From NCBI GenBank assembly GCA_030789695.1, contig CM061130.1, positions 14,065,860 through 14,129,859 on the forward strand: a stretch of 64,000 bases of DNA, read 5' to 3'. The DNA is from Scilla litardierei (Eukaryota; Streptophyta; Magnoliopsida; Asparagales; Asparagaceae). The notes beneath the pieces are model-generated. The model did not search any database, was not told the DNA's origin, and worked only from the letters and a program-made list of their open reading frames with translations. How positions within the stretch are numbered: the first letter of the stretch is position 1; every line of letters begins with the position of its first letter. Below are positions 34,676-47,347 of the stretch, piece by piece. Both the position numbers and the translations under genes were made by a program.

Positions 34676-35344
34676 GCTGTATCATGTAATATTTCCCATG
34701 TCTATAGAAGATCAAATTTTAATTTGCATACAAGTTTCTTACAAATGATTTTATATACATTTGTGTTTAAGTCTCAGCTATTTTTGTGTGTATGTCGGAC
34801 AGATTAAGGTTGGCTCTCTCACATGAGCAACCGCCTTATCTTATCAGATGGATAAGATAGAGATGAGACTAGTTTAAAGTCAAAATCATTAGACAAATGA
34901 TTTAGAGTCATGACTTAAACAAGATAGTCGAATAAAAGATCTGCATCATACGGATGCTTACAAAAGATCTGAGATCTGTATCACAAGGATATAAAGATCT
35001 CATTGGATTTTTTAAATCCTATCTGTCTTATGCAGGATGAGAGTCCGTGAATATTTCACGAGTAGTAAGGGGACTCAAAAAGATAGGCACTGTGGTGTCT
35101 GATCTTTTCATCCGTACAACATCATTAAGACATACTCTCCCTGGGAAAGGAGTGATGTTGTAATACGTGTTCATACCACGTATGCATTTCGACCACTGAG
35201 TTAGTAGCAATAGTGTTTGCTATTATGTGAGACTCAAAGGCCATACGGGTCTTAACTCTTACCCTCAAGGACTCCAATTGGTTCCTTTAGATTTGACGAG
35301 ATGATCGCTATCTTAGCGTGTTACTAATGGGCTATGGTAATTCG
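34676..35344 (+). other. 3' untranslated region of the young copia element
   Basis: No ORF. AGATCT recurs near 34939, 34966, 34974 and 34994. No clear polypurine tract is seen before the 3' LTR, which adds to the uncertainty of the LTR edge. Confidence 0.5.
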
Positions 35345-36307
35345 GCTCGGCGGGGCACGTTAGAAAAGCGAATCAAGTCAAGATCAGAAGGTTCACAAGA
35401 AGAGGAAGATTGATTTCATATTCACATTTGGACTTTAATGATTCAAAGCTGGCCAGCCAATTGTAATCCAGATGGGATTCAATTGTTGAATATAAAGTAT
35501 AAGAAATGTGAAGAAATAATCTAGGGTAAAGCATGCGTTGAACTACTCAACTTTGCACCTTCGAGGTCGTTGTGTATCTCTAACAAGTGCACAACAACAG
35601 ACTCTACGCGCATGACGGTCGCACGGTCTATTTCTCGGTATGATAGATGAAAGAACTAAGGGAAAGACGTTCTCTTACAATCCCCTCAAGTGTGAGTGGG
35701 AGATGTTGGATATGGAAGACGTTTGTACACCCTTGTGGGGGATGTACGAGGGAATACGGACCTCGAACGTCGCGCACACGAAGTCATGTGCAAAGGGAAT
35801 CTGTTCCCTTGCGGAGAGGATCTCTGTATGAGCGGGAAAGTCGCATTATATATGCATAAGTGCATGCGACATATGGCTAATAAAGGGGGAATATCTTAAG
35901 CTTATGTTGTGCCATGCATATGGTACAACTTAAGCTTATAATGTGCCATGTATCATGGTACACCTTAATTAAGTTGTTCCAAAGGAACAACTTACCCTAA
36001 AATAACTACCTTGGGGGCTATAAATAAGACCCAAGGGTAGCCATTTTCCTTACACATTTGCATGAAATTCATGCATGCATCTTCTTCATAGCGAAGCTCT
36101 GCAGAAATATTTCCTCTCCCTCCTTCCAAGTTCTTAATCTAAAATAGAGATTTAGATTGTGGATTAGTAGCCTTACTCCGTTCGTGAGAAGACTCGATCC
36201 GTCGTGGCGAATCCGAAGGCAAAGTTCCGAGACTATCGTTCCGCATACGCAAGCGTAAGTCTCCACTTTAATTATCGATCCTAACTCTGTTTTGGCAGGA
36301 TCCTTCA
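35345..36307 (+). repeat. 3' LTR of the young copia element
   Basis: A copy of 27816-28778; the two differences seen are at the AAGACATT/AAGACGTT and ACGTCACG/ACGTCGCG sites. It ends GGATCCTTCA. Confidence 0.9.
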
Positions 36308-38783
36308 CAATACACATGGAGGGGTAGGGTTAAGCGACCACTCAGTGTAGAAGTATACCTGATCAGCAACTTCAGCTGTAAGGCATAAACCTGTGCACAT
36401 CGTGAAATGATAATGTTCGTGACTCGTGAAACAGTGTTTTTCGTAGCTTCTGCTACGACGTGCATGCATGTCATCGTGTCATCTTAAATTGTTGCATTTT
36501 TAAAGGTCATGTCTTTTCATTATATTTAGAACTGTTAGTCACTTTATTTTATTTGTATCATTGCACAAAAGCTCTCCGCTTTCTTTGGGAGACTTTTGCT
36601 GACATGTGCCCTTTTCTCTTTGGGTGTCACATGTCAGGTTTTGAGCCTGACTTAGTTGCAGAGGACGACAGGTTACTGACGTTCAGTTCAAGGATTCCGG
36701 TCCTACCCTTTGTCTCAGTCAGTGACTCTCTTTACTTTTGTTTCGGCCATGCTTTAGGCCTATTGATCAGACTTGTACTGTTGTGACTATTCTGTGATGT
36801 TTATTGGTAGATGTTGTTTTATCTGCTTCATTATTATTATTGTTGTTTCGTCACAATGCAAGGACCTGCTACGATTTGAAATTTTTACAGACGCTTATCA
36901 GACTACAGCTTCACAGCTGCACGTCTGAGCGGACCTCATCACGTCTTGCCTTCCATTTTAGGGAAGCGGCTCATGACAGATTTTGTTGGTGGCCCATACA
37001 GGTCCTTTTTGCATCCGCGAAATATCGGAACAATAATAATGATGAATAACATCCAAATTAATTATTCATAACCTCCAAGTCATGATTAAGTCTAATCTGA
37101 ACATTTTCCTATCTTAGATGGTAGGAAGACTTAGGTAGATGTCCAGGTTTGATAGTCAGGGCCTTCGTCAAGATTAGGCTGTACTCGTCTTAGGTTGCCT
37201 TAGCAGGCTCTCACCCAGCCCTGACCATATTGGACTTCTAGAGCTTCTCTTTTAGCCATTCGATTGAGTCCGAAAATTTCGGACCCAGCAAACCATAATC
37301 TTGTTACTCTTAGGACCCCGCCTCGAGACCTCTATTACAGTTTAGTCTATTAGAGAGTCTTAGTGTTAAGTTTCTCTTGACCTTTAGTCAACCCGATAAT
37401 TAGAACCACTGATTCTATCATTTCCCTGATCATTACACTTCTATGTTATCGACCGTAGAAATCCCATCGTAGCTTTTGATGAAACGTATTCTAGGTGTAT
37501 TCATCATGCGAGCATATTCTTTGCACTCGATTCATGTGATCATTTCCTGACGATTATCATTAATCCTTCGAATCCTCTCCGTTGCAAAACTTGATTCTTT
37601 CAAAGTTATTTTCGATTTCCTTATTAAAAGTTTTCGCTCAGTTTAATATTTTGTTTTAAAACCCCCTTCTTATATATTTATATTTCCTACTTTTTGATTG
37701 AGCTAAAATTGTTTCGTAGATTTTGAAGACTATTAGTTGTAATTTTTATTTCTATCTCGTAATCATTTCCTGACCTAGATCTTTCGTATTTCGGTTTTTA
37801 AAAAATTTATTACCATTTTGAAGATTCAAAATAACATTCCTTCCATGTCTACACTACTCAGTTTATTATAATTAATATTTTTCACTTACCGTACATACTT
37901 TTAGAGTATTTTCTTAAGCTAAATAGAACTTCAATATTTTTATATATATCAGTTCTAAGTTCATCGTACTTCTACTTCAAAAAAAATCTTTGTATAAATC
38001 CGTTTCTTTTGGCAAATCCTGGTTTCTCTAAAAGTATTTTCAATATTATTTATTTTAAATTTCTCCCCAGTTTAAGGACTTTCAAAACATTTAGCATGAG
38101 CTTAAATTTTACTACACTTTAGTTGATCTAAATTTATTCTGTGAACTTTGAAACTTTTGCCGAAATTATTAAATTACTGTCGTATAATATTTTCTAACAT
38201 ATATCTTTAATGTTAGTGTGAATGTTTTACTTCTTTCTTATAATGATTTCTCAATAAGCTAGTAAACCATCTTTTTCTCTTATTATGTATATACGACTCA
38301 AACTTGTTTCGAACAACTCATTTTATCGACCTTCAAATATTTTTTCTATGTCAAAGAGAACTCAAACTTTAGAAGTAAGACAGTTTTATACTTTTCGTAT
38401 TTTAACTTATGTCATTTACACTATTTTTATGTATCCTATAAGAGTATTATTACATCTTCCTTTCCTCTACCTAAACATTCACAATTATATCCATGATTCA
38501 CCTAATCAAGCTGTCTCCTAATCCTCACCTTATCCGAACTCACTCTTTTCGATCTTGTTCGTTACGCTTTTGTTTAGATGCTAGTGCTTGTCGTTGCCTG
38601 TGTCAACCTTAGTATAGTAGTGAGCCCATTGATTTTATTGCGATGTCGTTGTGGTGCATGTATAAGTAGAGTGTGTGGACCTGTGGGTGTGAACCCCGAC
38701 GTATCACTCAGGTATGAGTGTACTCCCCTGTAGTATATTAATGTTTGCCTCTAGTGTGATATATACATACCCAGTGTTATTCA
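36308..38783. other. Non-coding sequence, possibly gypsy LTR or leader remnant
   Basis: No domain recognised. The stretch 36600-36790 (AGCCTGACTTAGTTGCAG, then CGGCCATGCTTTAGGCC) resembles long gypsy LTRs, and the region may continue the interrupted sequence of 19061-21042. From 37560 to 38500 it is very AT-rich and pyrimidine-rich on the plus strand. Short frames (60-108 residues) show nothing. Confidence 0.35.
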
Positions 38784-40099
38784 TGTTGGAACTTGGTATT
38801 TTCCATCCTCTCTTCCATAAGATTTTGATGTGACAAATCAATATATTTCATGTTACTAACTCTATCTATGCAGATGTACAGCTACAACACAAATTCATTT
38901 ACATCACGCATATGATCAAAGTACAAGAAGACTCTGCAAAAACAACCTTGCTACTCAAATTACGTGTGAAACACGTATCTACGGAATGATGTAATTTTTA
39001 CTTTTTAGATAGCTTCAGGGCCTTAGTTATATCATATCATATATCCCTAAAGCTCAAATCTACATCATCTCCTAACTCATTTGATTCTAAGTCAAAATTC
39101 GTATTTTTTAGAATTAGCCTACTAGGATTTTTCCTAGCCTACCAAAACAGTTATATTTTGACTTGATACTTTCAGACAAGGATCTATCCGTTGTCTAGTC
39201 CACGTCACCAAAATTTTGTGACAGTTTGTTACCGTTTCAAAATTGGCAGGCTACGAATTTTCCTAGCATGCCAAAATGCTTTTGGGACTGAAATTTTCCA
39301 GAACAGTTTCTGACCGTTCTCCAACATTCCTTTCAGTTTCTGAACGTTGTGCAACGTCTCTTTTAGAGCCGTTCACAACCGTTTCTAAAACCTATAAAAG
39401 GAGGGGTACCCCCTCTCATTTTCCACACAATTTCCTCTTCTTTATTCTGATTTTGTTGAAAGCAAGCCATTAATTTTCTTAAGTAATTCTGCTATTAGTT
39501 GTTCTTTTCTTATTTGTAAGAAGAAATCATTAGATTTCTTTCTTCATTTAAGAACGGAAGAACTTGGATTTTCAACATCACTTTTTGGAAAGTTGTTTGT
39601 GTTCATAATTGCAAGAAGAAATCAATAGATCTCTCTCTTCTTTTATGAACCAGAGAACTTCAAGTGTTGCTCTTCATTACATATCTTTTACATCTTGAAG
39701 TTCATCTTCTAAACACCATCCTTGAAATTCATTCTCTGAAATTTATAACAAGGCTATAGGTGTTTTTCTATTTCATTATTTAACAGGTTGGAATCTCTGT
39801 TTAGAGATTGTACAAAGTTTGGGACACGTGGAGTGTCGCCATTTTTGTAAGTTTGTGCTTGCGGGGCAATTGATTATAGTGGATTGAAAATCTCTACGGG
39901 GAGTAGAGGACTGGAGTAGGATCACAAGGATCCGAACCAGGATAAATCTCTGTGTTTGCGATTGATTTAATTTCAGTACTTGTCATTTTATTTCTGTGCC
40001 ATCTTTGCAAATATTACGAACATTTTATTTGCAACAATTTTTTAATATACACTATTCACCCCCCCTCTAGTGTATTGATCCTTACAGGCTAAAATTACA
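38784..40099 (+). repeat. 5' LTR of the 9.9-kb Sirevirus
   Basis: Starts TGTTGGAACTTGG and ends GCTAAAATTACA. It has the TTTTGATG box (38823), a stem-loop TTGGCAGGCTA/TAGCATGCCAA (39243-39273), repeated CCGTT boxes (39227-39383) and the U5 hairpin ATACACTA/TAGTGTAT (40047-40075). Confidence 0.95.
39393..39400 (+). promoter_or_regulatory. TATA box of Sirevirus 5' LTR
   Basis: TATAAAAG, about 10-170 bases downstream of several CCGTT/AACGG boxes. The 3' LTR copy is at about 47957. Confidence 0.7.
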
Positions 40100-40101
40100 T
40101 T

Positions 40102-40113
40102 TGGTATCAGAGC
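40102..40113 (+). other. Primer binding site
   Basis: TGGTATCAGAGC two bases after the LTR. Confidence 0.9.
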
Positions 40114-40122
40114 AAGGTTAAG

Positions 40123-41862
40123 ATGGCAGAAAGTTCCTCAAACATGAACGCAGTTTCACACAACTACAATCAGCATCCTGAAGGGCACTCTCAAACTCGT
40201 CCTCCTCTATTTGATGGTTCAAATTACTCATATTGGAAAATACGAATGGAGATTCATCTCCAAAGTATGAATTATGAGATTTGGGACATCGTAGAGTCAG
40301 GATACGAAAAGCCAACAACTCCTGTTGCTAATTGGACCGCCAACGACAAAGCTGCAAAAACCAACAAATCAAAGGCCATGAATGCTTTATTTTGTGCCAT
40401 GGATAAACATGAGTTTAATCGAGTATCTCAGGCAAAAAGTGCTCATGAGATTTGGCATATACTCGAGGTAACTCATGAAGGCACCAGTAAAGTGAAGGAA
40501 ACCAAGATTTCCATTTTGGTTCACAAATTCGAGTTATTCAAGATGAAGGACCAAGAGACAATTGGAGAAATGAACACCAGGTTTACTAATATTATAAATT
40601 CTTTAAATGCTATTGGAAAGGCTTACACTTCTCTTGAACAGGTTCGCAAGATTCTTAAAGCTCTATCTCCAGAATGGCGTCCAAAGATCACTCCTATTGA
40701 GGAAGCTAATGATCTTTCCACATTATCTGTGGAAAATCTAATTGGCAACCTAATGGCCCATGAAGTTACATTACTAGATGAGAAAGAAGAATCAAATCAG
40801 AAGAAGAAAGTACTTGCCTTCAACGCAACATCAGATAATGAAGATTCAGATGATGATATGGCATTCTTTGCCAAGAACTTCAGAAAATTCTTCCAAAAAG
40901 GTAAGTATAATAATATCAAATCTAAGAATACTGATTCTTCTCTTTGCTTTAATTGTAATAAGCCAGGACATATGAAGAAAGATTGTCCACTTCTCAAAGC
41001 AAAGTTCAAGATCTCCAACAACAATGATCAATCAAGAAGAGAAAGGAGATTTGACAAAATGAAGAAAGCATTTGCAGCAACTTGGGATGAATCTTCAGAT
41101 GATGAAGATGATGAAAGTGCTAACATGTGATTTATGGCACAGGATGATGAAAATGAGGTAAGTTCTTTTAATAATGAAGAATTACTCGATGCATTAAAAG
41201 ATCTCTACTCTTGTTTCAAAACATTAAATGGTCAACATAAAAGTTTGAAAAAGAATAATGATAACCTTCTTATTAAATATCAAGAACTTTCTTCGAAAAA
41301 CACTACACCAATTGAGAATACATCTTCTCAAAATTTAGATCTTAGTAAAGAGAATGATATTCTCAAAACTAAGAATCTTGAATTACACACTCAAATATCA
41401 GAATTGGATAAAAATATTTCCTCACAAAAGATGAAATACGATGAAATGTCTTCCAGCGTTAATAAGTTTAACAAAGGAAAGACCAATCTTGATGATTTTC
41501 TTAAAATTCAATATCCAGCAAATCATAGACAAGGTCTGGGATATTCCATAAAGGATATACCCAAGACTTATAACACTTCTTCCTCTTGTGGAAAAACAAC
41601 TTTTGTTAAACCACAAAAGAAGAATCATGCATTTATTTACACGAAGAAAGTAAACACTTCTACCTCTTCTTCACAAGGAAATGTTGTACACATTTCAAAA
41701 CCATTTCCTAGGAAACCTACTACAATTAGTATATGGGTTCCTAAGGATTCATGTTTAAATGACAGAAATATTTATATTTCTCATTTTATACATTCTATTG
41801 TTCATTCTAGTAATTACATTAGAAAGCCAAATTCCACTTGGGTTTGGCTTCCAAAAATCTAA
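40123..41862 (+). pseudogene. gag: Sirevirus Gag, one TGA stop
   Basis: ATG at 40123 (MAESSSNMNAV), ten bases after the primer site, reads RPPLFDGSNYSYWKIRM, the capsid domain, the intact knuckle CFNCNKPGHMKKDC (about 40943-40984) and an acidic tail to TGA at 41128-41130. The same frame goes on at 41131 (FMAQDDENEV) through a coiled coil to WVWLPKI at 41862. Related copies have a Cys codon where TGA stands (HMCFMA at 54370), so a single substitution separates the two halves. Confidence 0.9.
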
Positions 41863-41914
41863 TCCCAAGGACCCTCAAACAAAGGGTACCAATGCTTAAT
41901 GTTTTATCTTTCGG
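41857..41914 (+). other. Gag-pol junction gap with conserved hairpin
   Basis: After WLPK comes a stop (41860) and 58 bases before the pol frame resumes with VPKKERWILD. Inside, GGACCC (41869) pairs with GGGTACC (41884) around a 9-base loop. The Sirevirus at 51502 has a 59-base gap with the same hairpin. There the gap has GT...AG ends; here the matching ends are AT...GG. Confidence 0.55.
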
Positions 41915-44900
41915 GTACCTAAAAAGGAAAGATGGATTTTGGACAGTGGATGTTCAAAACATATGACAGGAAATGTCAACCTACTTTCAAACATTAAATA
42001 TAAAGATGGAGGCACAGTTACCTTTGGTGACAACAAGAAAGGAAAAATCATAGGCACTGGAACAGTTGGCAATACAAATCAGCCTATCATTGAGAATGTT
42101 CACCTGGTTGACGGTTTGAAACACAACTTACTCTCCATTAGTCAATTATGTGATAAAAACTACAAAATAGTTTTTGAACAAAATGATTGCATCATTTATG
42201 ATTCAGATATGTCATCTATCTTATTTCGTGGTAAGCGTAAGAATAACATATATATCTTATGCATGTCTGTTACCATTCATAATCATTGTTTAATGATTAC
42301 GTCAGATGATACTCTTTTATGGCATAAACGCTTTGGCCACACTAATTTCAAAAATCTAGCACATATTTCAAAACACAATTTAGTAAATGGAATGCCAAAT
42401 ATTTCTTTCAAACACAAACATTTTTGTGATGCTTGTCAACACGGAAAAATGCACAAATCTTCTTTTAAATCAAAGGATGTTATCTCAACAAAGAGACCAT
42501 TAGAACTTCTACACTTGGATTTGTTTGGTCCTTCAAGAGTAACTTCTTTGAATAAAAGTAGATATGCATTTGTCATTGTTGATGACTATTCAAGATATAC
42601 TTGGGTTATATTCTTACAAAATAAGAATGATGCTTTTGAAGAATTTTCAATATTTTGTAAAAAGATACAAAAGATCAAATCCTCTAACATTGTCACTATT
42701 CGTAGTGATCATGGGGGAGAATTTGAAAATGAATCATTTACCAAGTTTTGTAATGATAATGGCATTACACACAATTTTTCTTTTCCTCGTGCTCCTCCTC
42801 AAAATGGAGTAGTAGAAAGGAAAAATAGAACTTTACAAGAATGTGCTAGAACAATGCTTTGTGATAGTAATCTACCAAAATATTTTTGGGCAGAAGCTAT
42901 CGCAACTGCTTGCTAAAGTTCTTATAAAGCCATTGCTTAATAAAACTTGCTTTGAATTATTCTTTGATCACATTCCTCGTGTATCATACTTTAAAGTATT
43001 TGGATGCAAATATTTCATTCTAAATACTAAAGATGCACTAGATAAATTTGATTCAAAATCTGATGAAGGTATTTTTGTTGGATACTCAACACGTAGCAAA
43101 GCCTACAGAGTATTTAACAAAAGAACTTCAACAATTGAAGAATCAATGCAAGTCACATTTGATGAAAATCCCTCATCTAGTTCTCCCATTATTGATGATG
43201 AAGAGAATATTTTACCTCTTTCTAATTCCTTAGATAATATTAAACTTGATGAAATTGATGCTACTAAACATTCTGTTGAGTCTATTTCAGATAATGCAGA
43301 TCTTCCCAAGGCATATGCACAAGTTCCAAATCATCCATCAGAGTTAATTATTGGAGATATTACAGATGGAGTGAGAACTCGTCGCCAATTAGATCAAATG
43401 GCACATTGTGCATTTCTATCAACCATTGAACCAAAGAACATCAAAGATGCATGTGAAGATAGTTCATGGATCATGTATATGCAGGAAGAACTCAACCAAT
43501 TTCAACGAAATGATGTTTGGGAATTAGTTCCCAGACCATCAGATCATTCAATTATTGGTACCAAGTGGGTATTCAAAAATAAATTGGATGAATCTGGTCA
43601 GGTAATTAGAAACAAGGCACGATTGGTTGCACAAGGTTATAATCAAGAAGAAGGTATTGATTATGATGAAACCTATGCACATGTTGCACGTCTTGAGTCT
43701 ATTAGAATGTTATTATCATTTACATGTTTTAAAGATTTTAAATTATTTCAAATAGATGTCAAAAGTGCTTTTCTAAATGGTTTTCTTAAAGAAGAAGTTT
43801 ATGTAGAACAACCTCCTGGTTTTGTTCATGAAAATTTAGAAAATCATGTTTTTAAATTGAAAAAGGCTTTATATGGTCTCAAACAAGCACCTCGTGCTTG
43901 GTATGAAAGACTTAAAAGCTATCTTTTGAATTCTGGTTATTCTATTGGTAAAATAGATTCTACTTCATTTATTAAAAACATAAATTCTGACATTATTATT
44001 ATTGAAATATATGTTGATGATATTATTTTTGGTTCTACTAACGAATCTCTTTGTCAAGATTTCTCTAAAATTATGCAAAAAGAATTTGAGATGAGTCACA
44101 TGGGTGAACTAAATTTCTTCCTCGGTCTTCAAATCAAACAAATGAAGGAAGGAATATTCATCCACCAAAGCAAGTACTCTAAAGAACTCATCAAACGCTT
44201 TGGTTTAGAAAGTTTTGCAGAAAAACATACTCCAATGAGTACATCTACTTCCCTCGACAAAGATTTAAATGGTAAGAGTGTTGATCAACGTCTTTATAGA
44301 GGTATGATTGGCTCTCTACTTTATTTAACTGCAAGTAGACCCGACATTATGTTTTCAGTATGTTTATGTGCACGATTTCAGGCAGATCCTAAAGTCTCTC
44401 ATTTAACTGCCGTAAAACAGATTATTAGATACGTTAAGTATACTTCTGATTTTGGTTTATTTTATCCTAAAACAAACACATTTGATTTATTATCATATAG
44501 TGATGCAGATTTTGCTGGTTGCAAATCAGACCGTAAAAGTACTAGTGGTACATGTCACTTTTTAGGACATGCCTTAGTTTCCTGGTTTAGCAAAAAGCAA
44601 AACTCTGTTTCATTATCTACAACCGAGGCAGAATATATTGCCGCCGGTTTAGCATGTGCTCAAATTTTATGGATGAAACAAACTATTTCAGACTATGGTA
44701 TTAATTGTTCCACATGTCCTATAATGTGTGATAATACTAGTGCTAATAATTTGTCTAAAAATCCAGTTCATCATTCATGCACTAAACATATTGATGTACG
44801 TCATCATTTTTTAGATGATCATGTTCAGAAAGGTGATATTATTTTAAAATTTATTTCTACTGAACATCAAGTTGCCGATATTTTGACTAAGCCTTTGAAG

Positions 44901-44966
44901 GAAGAAACTTTTCTCAAGCTTAGAAGAAATCTGGGCATTATTAGTGCATCAGAATTTGATTTATAA
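41915..44966 (+). pseudogene. pol: Sirevirus Pol with one short deletion
   Basis: Protease WILDSGCSKHMTG is intact. Integrase has WHKRFGH, CDACQHGK, LDLFGP, IRSDHGGEF and ERKNR, but after [10 protein letters not shown] a loss of about a dozen bases near 42914 shifts the frame. The second part (about 42917-44966) covers the integrase C-terminus, reverse transcriptase with YVDDIIFGS and RNase H with YSDADFAGC and TTEAEY, ending ISASEFDL. All reverse transcriptase and RNase H motifs are intact. The change YAHVARLE, where YAPVARLE is usual, is a further oddity. Confidence 0.9.
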
Positions 44967-46145
44967 GTATATTCATTTATTTTTTATTTTTGTGAATTTT
45001 TCTATAATTTTTTGGTTACTATTTATTTTTGGCAGGCTACCAAATTTCGTAGCATGCCAATTTTAAAATTTTTTTTCTGTTCTCTGTTTTGTATCTAGTT
45101 TGATCCCTGGAATTTGAAATTTTTTTAACACTTCTCATATATTTTATTCTCAAAATCGAATTTCGTATCAAATTCTTACCCGTTATCTTCCACTTTGTCT
45201 CTATCCTTGATTACTGATAATCTTTTTGGCCTTTATCCTGCCACATGGCTCCTTCTCATTTGCCTTTCCCAATATTTCATTCTTCTTCATGTTGGAACAA
45301 GACATAGCTTTCATTTTGCTTTGAAAAGAGGTATATCACACCAACTAAAAAACCAAATTCAACATGGCTTTGTCCTACAGGGAAAAGTCCTCCACCAAAC
45401 CGTCCTTTGTCTTTTTGAAGTCAACACCTAAGTTCTGTCAACAAGATATAATATACATTAAAGAATGCACCAATTATTCCTTTTTAAATAGGTGCTTTCA
45501 TTCAATTTTCTCTTACCTCTTCATTGTTGTTGTTGCCTTGGAATGACCACACTCCCTTAATTTATATTTTTTTGTCATTTCTTTCAAGACACCATTCATT
45601 TGGTCTCTCTTCTTATTTTTTTATTATTCTTATTGGGATATCTTTTGAGATACATCCTAACAACACCAATTTGAGTTAAAGCATGTCTCAACACTTACTC
45701 TCTTTTGGCATTCGTTTGGACAAAGCACTGACAACACAAATATTATTATTTTTTTTCTCTTTCACCTCTTCATTGGTTCTCCTATCTTGGAATGACAACT
45801 CCTTTTTATTTTTTTATTTTTTGTCTTTTGTTCCAAGCCCAACCACTCCTTTCATTTCGGCCTGCCATTTCTTTTGCATTGGAAATCACTTTGACCAATT
45901 TACTCTTCAATTTCCCATACGCCTAGGAACTTCCCCATCTTTATTTTGTTTGTTACCATAGTTAATGCTAGTTCTTTCTTTAATATTTGTTTATATGCTG
46001 CCAACGGGTATTTTACAACCCACGTGTATTTTTCGCAGCAACTTCTAGCGCCTCTTTCTCTCCCCATCTGTTCAGTTTCTGTTTTTTGAAATTCTTTCCG
46101 TTGTTCTAAACTTCTTCAGTTTTAACAACCGTTCCCACTTCTCCC
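44967..46145 (+). other. Inter-ORF region with copy of the LTR stem-loop motif
   Basis: Non-coding, T-rich. GGCAGGCTACC and TAGCATGCC at 45034-45060 repeat the stem-loop found upstream of the LTR TATA box. Another copy lies after ORF3 (47107-47145). Confidence 0.55.
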
Positions 46146-46261
46146 ATGGCAACCGATCGGTCTCCCCTTTCTTCTATTTATTTCTTTCACAACATCTTCT
46201 TTATTTCACATTCTCTGTTTCTCTTTCTTCCTTCTCTATCATTTCTTCTCTCAGATTTCCC

Positions 46262-46615
46262 ATGGCCGAACCAACATCTCCTCCCATTTCCGATCACTTT
46301 CGTTCAACGGTCGCCAGAGATCATGATATTCCCTTCGAACCAACCCACTTTCATCCAGAACGATATCTCGACTATGGCACGCCAACAATGATGCGCGTCA
46401 AGGCGATTCTCATGGTCGTTGGGCTTCATCAAGTTTGGTCTCTCACCAACAAAGTTCCCTACTACCCCATTCTAGTTCGTGAATTTTACTCCAATCTTGA
46501 AACTGTCGTTCATCGTGGCCAAAAATTCTTCTCCTGGGTCGTCATCCTATCATCCTTGACTTCGCTTGCTTGTTCACTTTGGTTCTCTGTTTCATTCGGT
46601 TCCTTCTATCCTTGA
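46262..46615 (+). pseudogene. Sirevirus third-ORF (env-like/putative plant transposon protein) fragment
   Basis: A 117-residue frame from ATG 46262 (MAEPTSPPISDHF) contains HQVWSLTNKVPYYPILVREF, matching the start of the domain annotated in plant elements as putative plant transposon protein (PF20167). The intact-like counterpart at 59431-60986 is about four times longer, so this is a truncated remnant. The function of this ORF in Sireviruses is not established; it has been called env-like. Confidence 0.55.
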
Positions 46616-47106
46616 CTCCCTGTCTGTCGTATGGTCAACTTGGCTGATGCTTATTGCCCCACAGTCCTTTGATTTTGCTTTGTTTTGCTTTGATCATTGT
46701 CTCTCTAAGATTGGTGGTTCGACTCTTTTACTGCTGTTATTTTCTTTTGCATGGCTGTTTGGTTTTATGTACTTTGGCTTTGTGACAATGTTGGTTCGTG
46801 CATTAATGGTTTAACTAAGTTGTTCTTGTTCCATGTATCTTGACAGTTTCATGTTATCACTATGTAACCCTGTTTGTTTCAGTTAATGTCGTTCATGTAT
46901 AATGACTATCAGTTTCTTTCGTATTTTCCGTTTGCTTATACATCACTCTCTGCGATTGTTTATACATGGCCTCCGAAGTAAAACAATTACTTACACAAAT
47001 TTTATAACTTCCACACATATGCCCTCTGTACATAAGGAATTCTGTGCATTTTGTAAGTTTATTATTTCCCTCTCCTTCCATTTTTTTACAGCTCCATTTT
47101 TCCGCA

Positions 47107-47347
47107 ATCACAAATTGGCTTGCTACCAATTATTCTAGCCTGCCAATTTTTATTTTCCGCTTTTTGTCGATGACAAAGGGGGAGAAATATGCATATATTC
47201 AGGGGGAGTCTATATGAATATACTCAGGGGGAGTAACATCAGTAACATCACATTACATGTCATGTTAATACACTCATTAAAACTTATTAACACTTGTTAA
47301 CTCACATTTTATACTTCATTATTTGTCATCATCAAAAAGGGGGAGAA
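47107..47347 (+). other. Multiple polypurine tracts before the 3' LTR
   Basis: AAAGGGGGAGAAA (47167), AGGGGGAGTC (47200), AGGGGGAGTAA (47227) and the terminal AAAAAGGGGGAGAA (47334-47347). ATTTGTCATCATCAAAA (47321-47337) pairs with TTTTGATGTGACAAAT inside the LTR (47387-47402), so a stem would close over the LTR junction. A copy of the stem-loop motif lies at 47107-47145. Confidence 0.7.

Larger units (their letters stand above)
27806..36307 (+). mobile_element. Young copia retrotransposon with uninterrupted Gag-Pol
   Basis: Direct repeats 27816-28778 and 35345-36307 (963 bases each) differ at only two positions seen by eye, implying recent insertion. The first ten bases of each LTR are unclear: the best TG starts are 27806 and 35335, which match only in part. 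No target duplication is visible (upstream GTACG, downstream CAATA), so the 5' edge may be misplaced or altered, or the copy may be a product of recombination. Primer site TTGGTATCGGAGCC and one long ORF make this the only potentially autonomous element here. It differs in Gag and leader from the Sireviruses. Confidence 0.85.

Noticed and set aside
36460..37049. Frames of 81-108 codons with hydrophobic runs
   Set aside because: T-rich sequence gives Phe/Leu-rich translations; resembles LTR sequence and lacks conserved motifs.
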